In this document: positions 15,335-22,202 of the stretch, in pieces
Layout of the letters: the number at the start of each line of letters is the position of its first letter
Numbering within the stretch: the first letter of the stretch is position 1
Assembly: GCA_024699595.1 (NCBI GenBank)
Contig: JAILPG010000039.1
Location: 1-22,202, forward strand
Reading direction: 5' to 3'
Source: Lachnospiraceae bacterium
Lineage (GTDB): Bacteria > Bacillota_A > Clostridia > Lachnospirales > Lachnospiraceae
DNA: 22,202 bases
Translations under genes and position numbers: made by a program
The notes under the pieces: generated by a model
Database searches by the model: none
Told to the model about the DNA's origin: nothing
Seen by the model: only the letters and a program-made list of their open reading frames with translations

Positions 15335-17398
15335 ATGAAAAAAGCGATAACAACTACACTTGCACTTATCCTTATAATATCAGCTTTCATGTACAGCGTT
15401 TCTGCTGAGCCGGGACTGTATAAAGAGAAGGCTTCGGCCGGAAGAAATATAAGAGTTGCGGACACGAGTGGAGCAGACGTAAAGACTGCGGATATTAAAT
15501 CTGATGATACGCAGGCAGCAGATGTGCAGTCTTCAGATACGAAATCTGCTGATACGCAGGGAACTGACGAGGAGCGCATATACTGCCTTGCATCCGTAAG
15601 CAAGGTATATGTGACGGCGGCAGTCATGCAGCTTGTCGATAATGGACTTGTGGATCTGGATACCCCGGTTACAGAATACATTCCGGACTTTAAGATGGCA
15701 GATCCGAGATATACCGATATCACGGTCAGGATGCTCATGAATCATACATCGGGCATCATGGGATCGACACTGCTTGATGAAATGCTGTATGCCGATAATG
15801 ATGTCGATGCGGGAAGCATTATGCTTGCAAATCTTGCGACCCAGAGATTAAAGGCCGATCCCGGAGAGTATGCGGCTTACTGCAACGACGGCTTCGGGCT
15901 GTTACAGATAATCGTCGAGAATGTAAGCGGCATGAGCTATACGGATTACATCGTAAATGAACTTGCGGCAAAGATCGGACTAAGCCATACGGGAACACCG
16001 ATGAATGCTGAAGCATTAGGCGTCCCCGTCTCTGTATACGTTGGCTGTCTTCCCAATGATTATGAGTACTGTATGGATATCGGATCCGGCGGGATCGAAG
16101 CATCGGCATCCGATGTGGCAGTCTTTGGGAGCTCTTTTTTCAGGGGAAATGGGAGTCTTATAAGCACAGAGCTTACTGCCGGGATGGAAAAATGCTGGAC
16201 TGACTCGGATGATGAGAGTCTCGATGGCTGCGGCCTCGGCTGGGATTATGTAGAAGACCTCAAGTATGAGCGGGAAGGCATAAAGATAGTCGGAAAGGGC
16301 GGCGATGTCGGAACGATGCATTCACAGCTTATGGTCGCTCCGGATAATGATATAAGCGTTGCTGTGTTATCAAGCGGCGGCGGCAGCCAGTACTGTAAGC
16401 TCATGTGTGAAGCTCTGCTTGATGAGGCGCTTAAGGAGCAGGGAGCAGAGGTAAAGACTCTTAAGCCTTCAGAGGTTCATATCGTTGATACTGTTCCTGA
16501 GGAATGTAAAGAGTATGAGGGATATTACAGTTATAACGCAGCTCCGGCCATGGGTCTTGCAAAAATAAGCTTTCCGGAAAGTGAGTCGATGCTCATTGAG
16601 GTAACCACGGTTGACGGCAGAACGACGGAAGCAGGATTCAGATACACGGACTGCGGAGGATTTGTGGAAGTAAACGACAGCGGCCTTATCAGAACGAACC
16701 GGAGAGTGCTGTATTTTACCCGGGGTGAGGATGGAAAAACATATATAAAAAGCGAAGAGTATACAGAGGTGCCCGAAGTGGGATCTTATATACAGAATGA
16801 ATACATCGCTGAGCGTATCGAGGCCAATCCGATAAGCGATGAGCTTAAGGCAGTATGGGAAGGCTACTGCGAAGTTCCCGGGGCAGTTTATAACAATAAA
16901 TATTCTTCAACGGTTTACGATTCGCCCTTCGTATTTATGATGATGCCTGAAGAGCTTCCCGGATATGTCCTTACGGGAACCGGTCTCGGAAGCCGCCTGT
17001 TAAGGATAGAGGATGAGAAAAAAGCGGTCTTCTTCCAGACAATACCCTGTTCCGCAAACAGGGATCTGATAGATCTGCATGTAAATGATGACGGCACTAT
17101 TGATGTGTCCACCGGCAATTCATATGTATCACTTGCCAAGGTGCCTGAGTTTACTTCGGATATAACAGAGGTAACGCTTACAGACGGCAAAGCATCCTGG
17201 TACCGTATCGGTGATGCCATGGCATATGAGGTGATAAATGTTGAGCGTCCTGAAGATTCGGTGATCTATGTCTACAACAAGTTCTTTGAGCCTGTATATA
17301 CAACTCACTACACGGATGCCCGTGATGAGATCAACCTTCCGGCCGACGGATATATCGTTTTCCTGGGAAAAACAGGAGAGAGCGTGACCGTGAACTAG
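15335..17398 (+). CDS. Secreted serine hydrolase, beta-lactamase/PBP4* fold, with repeat-bearing N-terminus
   Basis: A 687-residue protein with a signal peptide (hydrophobic core ~7-22, likely cleaved after SVSA, residue 24). Penicillin-recognising motifs are visible: S87-V-S-K90, Y182-C-N184, and K321-G-G323 in place of KTG/HGG. Helix and loop landmarks typical of the class C/PBP4* family (VRMLMNHTSGI, DTPVTEYIPDF) are present. The residues that normally form the first strands before SxxK are missing; the mature N-terminus is a pentapeptide repeat (residues 42-78). The C-terminal ~300 residues are beta-rich and may be ancillary domains. It could be a peptidase or esterase acting on wall or peptide substrates. 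It begins 12 bases after the permease, so it is probably part of the export operon. Confidence 0.87.
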   Translation: MKKAITTTLALILIISAFMYSVSAEPGLYKEKASAGRNIRVADTSGADVKTADIKSDDTQAADVQSSDTKSADTQGTDEERIYCLASVSKVYVTAAVMQLVDNGLVDLDTPVTEYIPDFKMADPRYTDITVRMLMNHTSGIMGSTLLDEMLYADNDVDAGSIMLANLATQRLKADPGEYAAYCNDGFGLLQIIVENVSGMSYTDYIVNELAAKIGLSHTGTPMNAEALGVPVSVYVGCLPNDYEYCMDIGSGGIEASASDVAVFGSSFFRGNGSLISTELTAGMEKCWTDSDDESLDGCGLGWDYVEDLKYEREGIKIVGKGGDVGTMHSQLMVAPDNDISVAVLSSGGGSQYCKLMCEALLDEALKEQGAEVKTLKPSEVHIVDTVPEECKEYEGYYSYNAAPAMGLAKISFPESESMLIEVTTVDGRTTEAGFRYTDCGGFVEVNDSGLIRTNRRVLYFTRGEDGKTYIKSEEYTEVPEVGSYIQNEYIAERIEANPISDELKAVWEGYCEVPGAVYNNKYSSTVYDSPFVFMMMPEELPGYVLTGTGLGSRLLRIEDEKKAVFFQTIPCSANRDLIDLHVNDDGTIDVSTGNSYVSLAKVPEFTSDITEVTLTDGKASWYRIGDAMAYEVINVERPEDSVIYVYNKFFEPVYTTHYTDARDEINLPADGYIVFLGKTGESVTVN
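15458..15568 (+). repeat. 15-base/pentapeptide repeat in the beta-lactamase-like gene
   Basis: Seven to eight in-frame 15-base units encode (A/S/D)-D-(T/V/I)-(K/Q)-(S/T/A), with Asp at every fifth residue from 43 to 78. The DNA units TCTGATGATACGCAG and TCTGCTGATACGCAG differ by one base, indicating recent duplication. It lies between signal peptide and the SxxK motif. Confidence 0.8.
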
Positions 17399-18144
17399 AA
17401 GAGGCTTTTTACAGATTCTTTATCAAGTTTTATATAGTCTCCTGGCTTTAATGTTTCATCAAGTACAAGCGCACCGAATGCGGTGCGCTTTAAATATATG
17501 ACCTCCGCGCCTTTTACGGAAAACATCCGCTTGATCTGGTGGTATTTGCCTTCGCTTATCTTTATCTCGTATTTGTGAAGGACCAAAGCTGTGTCAGATG
17601 TTTCGTGTATATTATCAGTGACTTCTCCGAGATATTCGATCTTTGCGGGCAGGCAGGGCTTTTTTTCTCCTATGTCGACGCCGCTTCTTATATCATCAAG
17701 TGCCGTATCGTCAAGTTTCTTATCGGTGAGTGCGATATAGGTTTTCTCCACATGCTTTTTCGGAGATAGGAGATCGTGGGAAAGCTTTCCGTCATTTGTG
17801 ATGAGCAACAGTCCCTCAGTATCCTTATCAAGTCTTCCTACCGGAAAGAGATCCTTAGTGTTTACATCAGAGAGAAGATCGATCACAGTTGTGTCCTGTT
17901 TATCGGACACAGCGCTCACAACGCCCGCGGGCTTGTTGAGCATAAAGTATCTGAAAGGCTCACAGACCACTTTTTCACCCCTGTAGGTGATCACATCCGT
18001 TTCGGGATCTATCTTTTCACCTGGATCCTTTGCCATCCTTCCGTTTATCGTCACCTTGTGGTGGTATATGTATTTTTTCACATCCGCCCTCGTCCCTATC
18101 AGGGAGTCGGCGAGGTATTTGTCGAGTCGTATTTTTTTATCCAT
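17395..18144 (-). CDS. rsuA: 16S rRNA pseudouridine synthase, RsuA family
   Basis: A 249-residue enzyme that isomerises a uridine of small-subunit rRNA (U516 in E. coli RsuA). An N-terminal S4 RNA-binding domain (RLDKYLADSLIGTRADVKKY, ~6-25) is followed by the catalytic domain with PVGRLDKDTEGLLL (nucleophile D106), LNKPAGVVSA, HVEKTYIAL and the GKYHQIKRMF motif near the C-terminus. Length is normal. Its stop codon lies within CTAG shared with the stop of the convergent beta-lactamase-like gene. No clear Shine-Dalgarno precedes the ATG at 18144, and an in-frame stop lies a few codons upstream, so the start is either weakly translated or leaderless. It diverges from the HD-domain gene. Confidence 0.93.
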   Translation of the reverse strand: MDKKIRLDKYLADSLIGTRADVKKYIYHHKVTINGRMAKDPGEKIDPETDVITYRGEKVVCEPFRYFMLNKPAGVVSAVSDKQDTTVIDLLSDVNTKDLFPVGRLDKDTEGLLLITNDGKLSHDLLSPKKHVEKTYIALTDKKLDDTALDDIRSGVDIGEKKPCLPAKIEYLGEVTDNIHETSDTALVLHKYEIKISEGKYHQIKRMFSVKGAEVIYLKRTAFGALVLDETLKPGDYIKLDKESVKSLF

Positions 18145-18146
18145 GT

Positions 18147-18152
18147 TATAAT
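18147..18152 (+). promoter_or_regulatory. -10 box for the HD-domain gene
   Basis: A perfect TATAAT lies in the gap between the divergent rsuA and HD genes. Transcription would start near 18159, just before AAAAAAGGAG (18161-18170). No convincing -35 is seen. This rules out the TTG at 18152 as a translation start. Confidence 0.45.
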
Positions 18153-18184
18153 TGTACCATAAAAAAGGAGTGGAAACAGGTAAG

Positions 18185-18991
18185 GTGATAGACAGAATAG
18201 CCGCTAAACAGGCATTTATGGATTATACCGCTGAATATAACCCGGAGGATCCTCTGATACAAACAAAGATCGTTCATACCATGAGGGTGACGGAGAATGC
18301 GGACAGGATAGCAGAGAGCATCGGATTTACGGGAGATGACAGGGACCTTGCATGGCTGCTTGGTCTTTTGCATGATTTTGGCCGCTTCGAACAAGTCAGG
18401 CGGTTCGGAACCTATATAGACCATCAGTCCACTGATCACGCGGAGCTTGGCGCAGACATCCTCTTTAAGGACGGAAAGATCAGGCTTTTCGATGCTGCCG
18501 GTCTAAGGATGGCGGATCATCCGCTTCTTGAGACTGCCATAAGGACACATAATAAGTTAAAGCTTCCGGACGGACAGGATGAGAGGACAAGGGTCTTTGA
18601 AGATATCATCCGTGACGCTGACAAAGCAGACATCTTCCGGGTGTCCTATGAGACTCCTTTTTCCAAGCGAGCGGGAACAAGCATTGACAGATTCATAGAA
18701 AAAAATCAGGCGTCAGAGGAATGCATGGAATATATAATGAAACACCAATGCATCCCAAGATCGATCGTAGGCTCTGTCTTTGAAGGGCATCTGTCTCATG
18801 TAGGTCTCGCTTTTGAGCTTGTATATAACGAGACCCGCCGCATAGTCATTGAACAGGGATATCTGAAGAAACTTCTTGAAAAAACCGGCGAGGATGTTGG
18901 GCGGGGCTTTAACGAGCGGGAGCTTGAGCAGCTTGCACAGACGAGAGAAGAGTTGATCAGATGCTTTGGGGTTTCCAAAAAAGATTTGTGA
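18185..18991 (+). CDS. HD-domain metal-dependent phosphohydrolase
   Basis: About 268 residues with an N-terminal HD domain: H31 in IVHTMRV, H63-D64 in LLHDFGRFEQ, H122 in THNK and D144 in RDADKADIF, the usual metal-binding set. The HD superfamily hydrolyses phosphomonoesters, dNTPs or (di)nucleotides; substrate cannot be assigned here. It lacks the HD-GYP signature, so c-di-GMP hydrolysis is not supported. The C-terminus is helical (RIVIEQGYLKKLLEK and a Glu/Gln-rich end). The start is uncertain: GTG at 18185 is chosen because AAAAAAGGAG lies upstream (14 bases, rather long); a GTG at 18170 overlaps that motif and the TTG at 18152 lies in the promoter. Its stop codon overlaps the next promoter palindrome. 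Confidence 0.82.
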   Translation: MIDRIAAKQAFMDYTAEYNPEDPLIQTKIVHTMRVTENADRIAESIGFTGDDRDLAWLLGLLHDFGRFEQVRRFGTYIDHQSTDHAELGADILFKDGKIRLFDAAGLRMADHPLLETAIRTHNKLKLPDGQDERTRVFEDIIRDADKADIFRVSYETPFSKRAGTSIDRFIEKNQASEECMEYIMKHQCIPRSIVGSVFEGHLSHVGLAFELVYNETRRIVIEQGYLKKLLEKTGEDVGRGFNERELEQLAQTREELIRCFGVSKKDL

Positions 18992-19002
18992 TATAATTCA
19001 CA
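18987..19002 (+). promoter_or_regulatory. CRP/FNR-type palindrome enclosing a -10 box
   Basis: TGTGA-TATAAT-TCACA: perfect five-base arms with a six-base centre that is itself a consensus -10, with TG one base before it (extended -10). TGTGA-N6-TCACA is the consensus of CRP and Firmicutes FNR/CRP-family regulators (established). Overlap with the -10 suggests repression of the binding-protein/diguanylate-cyclase genes starting at 19065. The left arm includes the stop codon of the HD gene. Confidence 0.55.
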
Positions 19003-19064
19003 TGGTTGTAAGTCTGATATCTGAGCGGCTTATGAGCAATGTGGTAAGAAGGGGGGCATGACTC

Positions 19065-20197
19065 ATGATTACTGATATACGAAAGATAAAAAGGGCGGCC
19101 GTAATAATACTTGTGTCCGTTATTTTTACATGTGTGTTAGCCGCATGTTCCACGCAAGATGGCGGGCAGTCCGGAAACGCGGCGGAAACGGCATCTGAAA
19201 CTGGGATAAATAATTAGGACAGCCGGTCAGAAGATGTTCACGATACTGTCAGCAGTGCGGTGGATTTTGAGCACGAACTGGACGCTTATGTACCAAAGAA
19301 GAGCGAATACAGTTTTTATTTACATATAAGATAGTCCATCCCTGGTGGGATGCGGTGGCACTTGGCATGGAGGAAGCTCAGAGACAGTTCCTTGATAAGG
19401 GAGTGACAGTTACATACGAATATATGGCACCTGCGGAGGCATCAGCCGAAGATCAGAAGGAAAGACTGTCGCAGGCAAAACACGGTGATTACGATGTCAT
19501 CGGAGTAGATGTGGCAGATGAGGAGATCATTTCACCCGTCCTTGATGAGATGATAGATGATGGATACAAAGTCATGACTTTTTCAAGCTCAGATGCCGCA
19601 AAAGGCTGCAAGAGGATCGCCTATGTCGGAAATACGCACAACTATGAAGACGGAGCGGAGCTGACGGAGGCTCTGTGCGAAAAACTCGATCACAAGGGGC
19701 AGGTAGCAATACTCGTCGGAAGCAAGGGAGCACCCTGCCACGAGGACCGCGCACGGGGGGCAAAGGACACTGTTTCGAAATATCCCGATATGGAAATTAC
19801 AGCTGTGGAATATGACATGGATTCCATTGATAAGGCGTATGAGCTTACATTAGGCATTTTAAAGGAACATCCGCAGCTTGACGGGATCATCTGCTGCAAC
19901 ATGAGTAATCCGGTTGGAGCCGCAAGGGCGATAATCGAAACAGGGAGCGATACCGTGATAGTAGGAATGGACCACGACAGGGAGGCGCTTAAATATCTGA
20001 ACGATGGTGTTATTTACTGCCTCGGGGTGCAGGATTGCTATTCCATAGGTTTTGACACGCTGCAGGTTGCGGTAAAGATCGCTGACGGGAATCCACCCGG
20101 CGAACTGTTTGAGGAGAGAACGAATGAGAAAACCACGATAATCTACCAGGAAGACGCGGCATCGATTCTTGAGCTGCTCTATGGAGACATATTATGA
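19065..20197 (+). pseudogene. Sugar-binding-protein-like lipoprotein (Peripla_BP_4), broken by TAG and frameshift
   Basis: The ATG at 19065 has AAGGGGGG eight bases upstream and encodes a lipoprotein signal peptide with lipobox LAAC (cysteine ~27), then a Gly/Ala/Glu linker. An in-frame TAG at 19215-19217 stops it after 50 codons. The same frame continues sensibly to SEYSFYLHI, then hits a second TAG at 19332; homology resumes one frame over as KIVHPWWDAVALGMEEA. A single missing A near 19328 would restore it. The remaining 280 codons are an intact periplasmic sugar-binding fold (DVIGVDVADEEIISPVLDEM, VAILVGSKGA, LDGIICCNMSNPVGAA, VIVGMDHD). No ABC permease or ATPase is near; the downstream diguanylate cyclase overlaps by four bases, so a sensory role is likely. 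Either recent decay or two sequencing errors. Confidence 0.8.
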
Positions 20198-21702
20198 CGG
20201 ACGGAAAAGATAACTCAAATAAAAGATTTGTATATACCGCAGTGATCGGAAGCGCCGTAGTCATGATCATATTAACGCTCTGTACATTCTGGGCGTCAAG
20301 AAAAACCATATCAACAACGAATGAGGCGGTTTCGGCAGTGAGCAGCTTTTATCTGCAGGCAATGGCTGACCAGAGGGCTAAGACGATCGTAAATCTGATC
20401 AATAATAACTTTGAGCATATGGAAAAGGCTCTGACTTTTATTGAAGAGGAGAATGTCGGATCCCAGGAAGACCTGAGAAAGCTCATAGGCGAGATCAAGA
20501 CACTGCTTTCGCTCAACCGCTTTGCGCTGGTAGATGAAGATAATATAGTCTATACCCAGTACACTACTTTTACCGGAGGGAGCCGCTATGACTTTCTTAC
20601 GGCGCAGAAGCTTGATGAGAGGGTCATCAATACTGTATATCAGTATGGCTCGTCCAAACAGCTGTGTCTTGCCATTCCCGCAAACGGTGTTACTGTCATG
20701 GGAAAGCCCCTTAAGGCATGTTTTGTCCAGATAGACATCGATGAGATCACGGATCTGTTGGAATTTAAGGATCAGGAAAGGACATATTTCGGTCTGTATG
20801 TCAAAAACGGAGGCAATCTGTCCGATACCGATCTCGGTCATATTTCGGCGGGAGAGAATCTTTTGGATAATACAAAGGATTACCTGTCAGAAAAGTCATG
20901 GGAAAGGCTTTGTACGGATTTTAAAGAAGAAAATGAAGGCAGTCTTACACTTGTTTCGGAAGGAGTGCAGGAGGAGCTGTGCTATGTTCCCGTGCCTTAT
21001 ACGGGATGGATGATGGCCGTGCTGATCCGTGAAAGCATCATAGAACAGCAGATCCACGGTATCAGTGAAAGCAACCGTCTGATAAGCAGAGTGCTGACTA
21101 CAGTTGCGGTAATTTCAATGCTTTTGTTTGCCGTTGCCCTTATATTACAGCTTCGCAAGACATCAAAAGAAAAGCTTGAAGCTGAAAAAGAGACCAGCAA
21201 AATGTTTCGCAATATGGCCAATATAGATTCCCTGACCGGTGTCAGAAACAAGCATGCATTCTCCGATTATGAGCGCATGATCAACGGTAAGATACAGGAA
21301 GAGGGGAAAAGGGAAAAGATCGCTGTACTGGTATGCGATGTCAACGGACTGAAGCATGTTAACGATACGAAAGGACATGCTGCAGGGGATCAGTTAATAA
21401 AAGATGCGACTGCCCTGATATGTGAGCATTTTGTCCATGGAGCCGTATTCAGGATCGGCGGCGATGAGTTTGCTGTCGTACTCCAGGAAAAAGGCTTTGA
21501 TACGATGGAAGAGACTCTGGCTTCGATAAACCGTGAGGTAGAGGAAAATATTAGCAAGGACAAGGTCGTGATCTCCATCGGATATTCTGTATTAAAGGAA
21601 GAAGATACACAGCTGCACGACGTATTTGAAAGAGCAGATCAGATGATGTATGAGCGCAAAAAAGAGCTGAAGGCTATGGGAGCCAAGACCAGAAGTGACT
21701 GA
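20194..21702 (+). CDS. Membrane diguanylate cyclase with external Cache-like sensor
   Basis: Synthesises cyclic di-GMP from two GTP. Membrane segments at ~13-33 and ~297-319 flank a ~260-residue external region of Cache-like type (RFALVDEDNIVYTQYT, and YVPVPYTGWMMAVLI near the membrane). A short coiled linker leads to the GGDEF domain (~340-502) with DSLTGVRNK, the metal site CDVNGLKHVND (381-391), the motif GGDEF at 422-426 and the ISIGYS strand. The RxxD inhibitory site five residues before GGDEF is absent (FVHG instead), so product feedback is not expected. Its ATG overlaps the stop of the binding-protein gene (ATGA), pointing to a co-produced receptor pair in which the lipoprotein presents a ligand to the sensor (inference, compare LuxP/LuxQ logic). 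Confidence 0.93.
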   Translation: MTDGKDNSNKRFVYTAVIGSAVVMIILTLCTFWASRKTISTTNEAVSAVSSFYLQAMADQRAKTIVNLINNNFEHMEKALTFIEEENVGSQEDLRKLIGEIKTLLSLNRFALVDEDNIVYTQYTTFTGGSRYDFLTAQKLDERVINTVYQYGSSKQLCLAIPANGVTVMGKPLKACFVQIDIDEITDLLEFKDQERTYFGLYVKNGGNLSDTDLGHISAGENLLDNTKDYLSEKSWERLCTDFKEENEGSLTLVSEGVQEELCYVPVPYTGWMMAVLIRESIIEQQIHGISESNRLISRVLTTVAVISMLLFAVALILQLRKTSKEKLEAEKETSKMFRNMANIDSLTGVRNKHAFSDYERMINGKIQEEGKREKIAVLVCDVNGLKHVNDTKGHAAGDQLIKDATALICEHFVHGAVFRIGGDEFAVVLQEKGFDTMEETLASINREVEENISKDKVVISIGYSVLKEEDTQLHDVFERADQMMYERKKELKAMGAKTRSD

Positions 21703-21721
21703 TCAGCCGTTTTTTGAGCCA

Positions 21722-21733
21722 TAATCGTGATTA
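21722..21733. repeat. Small palindrome downstream of the diguanylate cyclase gene
   Basis: TAATC-GT-GATTA: perfect five-base arms. It looks like a protein-binding half-site pair in the 178-base gap before the secreted-protein gene. No matching regulator is identified. Confidence 0.35.
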
Positions 21734-21761
21734 ATCCCGTCTTTACTATTGGAGAGATATA

Positions 21762-21788
21762 CATCCGAAGGGTTATTTCCTTGGGATG
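21762..21788 (+). terminator. Weak hairpin, possible terminator after the diguanylate cyclase gene
   Basis: CATCCGAAGG and CCTTGGGATG pair with one G-G mismatch around a seven-base loop (GTTATTT). A loosely T-rich stretch (GGTTGTTAAGTTTT) follows. It could be a poor intrinsic terminator or a leader hairpin of the next gene. The rest of this 178-base gap shows no gene. Confidence 0.35.
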
Positions 21789-21880
21789 GTTGTTAAGTTT
21801 TCGCGGAAATATGCCGAAATAAATATATGGGTTATTTTGCCCGTTTTTGAGCTGTATCAGTAACAGGAGGATTGAGTATA

Positions 21881-22202
21881 ATGAGACATTTCGGAAAGGG
21901 ACTGAAGTTTCTCTTAAAGCTTTCATTGGCTATATATTGTATTGCACCGTGGATGGCGCAGGGTGTGTCGGCGGATCCGTTAGCTCTAAATATTTCCATG
22001 ACCGGGTGGGAATATGGAAACGCACCGGATAATCCGGCTCCAACCATAGATGATCCTGTTGGCTATTTTTCTGAACCTACAATTGAATATAAAACCAGCG
22101 GTGATGGTGACGAAAACTATTCGTCAAGTGTTCCTGCAGCTGTCGGAGATTATATTGTTCGTGTAAGCGCTACGGGTTCGGACAGTAATATATATCAGGG
22201 AA
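21881..22202 (+). CDS. Secreted surface protein with MBG/Ig-like repeat, 3' end outside the window
   Basis: The ATG at 21881 has ACAGGAGG ten bases upstream and the frame is open to the window end (107 codons). An N-terminal signal peptide (basic MRHFGKGLKF, hydrophobic core, likely cleavage after GVSA) is followed by MTGWEYGNAP and a beta-rich segment with YKTSGDGDENYSSSVP and AAVGDYIVRVSATGSDSN. This pattern (W-x-YG...P, then 'YK..G....Y....P..aGdY.V.a....' ) resembles the MBG-like immunoglobulin-fold repeats of large Clostridia cell-surface proteins. It is probably the first of several repeats, with a wall anchor outside the window; that part is inference. Confidence 0.78.
   Translation, partial: MRHFGKGLKFLLKLSLAIYCIAPWMAQGVSADPLALNISMTGWEYGNAPDNPAPTIDDPVGYFSEPTIEYKTSGDGDENYSSSVPAAVGDYIVRVSATGSDSNIYQG

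Noticed and set aside
18185..18991. c-di-GMP phosphodiesterase partner of the diguanylate cyclase
   Set aside because: The HD residues are present, but the GYP part and its surrounding signature are not, so HD-GYP activity is unsupported.
19215..19217. Amber readthrough or pyrrolysine codon in the binding-protein gene
   Set aside because: A separate frameshift lies 110 bases downstream, so readthrough alone would not restore the protein; decay or sequence error is simpler.
21847..22032. Short gene starting at 21847
   Set aside because: The frame starting at 21881 has a strong AGGAGG site and signal peptide and remains open to the window end; the other frame is a shadow.

Overview
The window looks like the chromosome of a Gram-positive Clostridia, most likely a Lachnospiraceae gut or rumen bacterium. 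This is inferred from the gene families (AGCS symporter, lipoprotein sugar-binding protein paired with a GGDEF sensor, MacB/BceB-like ABC exporter with its own two-component system, MBG-like surface repeats), strong AGGAGG-type ribosome binding sites, AGA/AGG-rich arginine usage and moderate GC. No tRNA, rRNA, insertion sequence, prophage or CRISPR array was seen.

Left (1-4254): the end of a Sel1-repeat protein, then a phosphorylation module made of a Ser/Thr kinase with a C-terminal zinc ribbon, a TerY-like vWA protein and a PP2C phosphatase. This is the kinase/vWA/phosphatase triad known from tellurite-resistance-associated (TerY-P) systems. A hairpin-forming inverted repeat separates it from aroC (chorismate synthase), which carries an unusual low-complexity insertion.

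Middle (5521-11867): about 500 noncoding bases hold a ten-unit decamer array, a good sigma-A promoter, and four tandem hairpin modules whose arms co-vary. These modules lie in the predicted 5' leader of a tightly spaced gene string: AGCS amino-acid symporter, membrane nucleotide-sugar 4,6-dehydratase, OmpR-type response regulator and histidine kinase.

Right-middle (11868-17398): a TATAAT box preceded by AACAT/ATGTT repeats (candidate operator of that response regulator) leads an ABC ATPase, a large FtsX-type permease and a secreted serine beta-lactamase-fold protein. The arrangement suggests a cell-envelope stress or peptide-export module. The beta-lactamase-like gene ends tail to tail with rsuA, both stop codons sharing CTAG.

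Right (18144-22202): an HD-domain hydrolase diverges from rsuA. A perfect TGTGA-N6-TCACA palindrome enclosing TATAAT then precedes a sugar-binding lipoprotein gene broken by an in-frame TAG and a frameshift. That gene is translationally coupled to a membrane diguanylate cyclase. The window ends inside a secreted MBG-like repeat protein.

The strongest candidates for undescribed biology are the co-varying leader hairpins (5704-5914), the binding protein/diguanylate cyclase pair under a CRP/FNR-type palindrome, and repeat-derived low-complexity insertions in several otherwise conserved enzymes (AroC, the dehydratase, the histidine kinase, the beta-lactamase-like protein).
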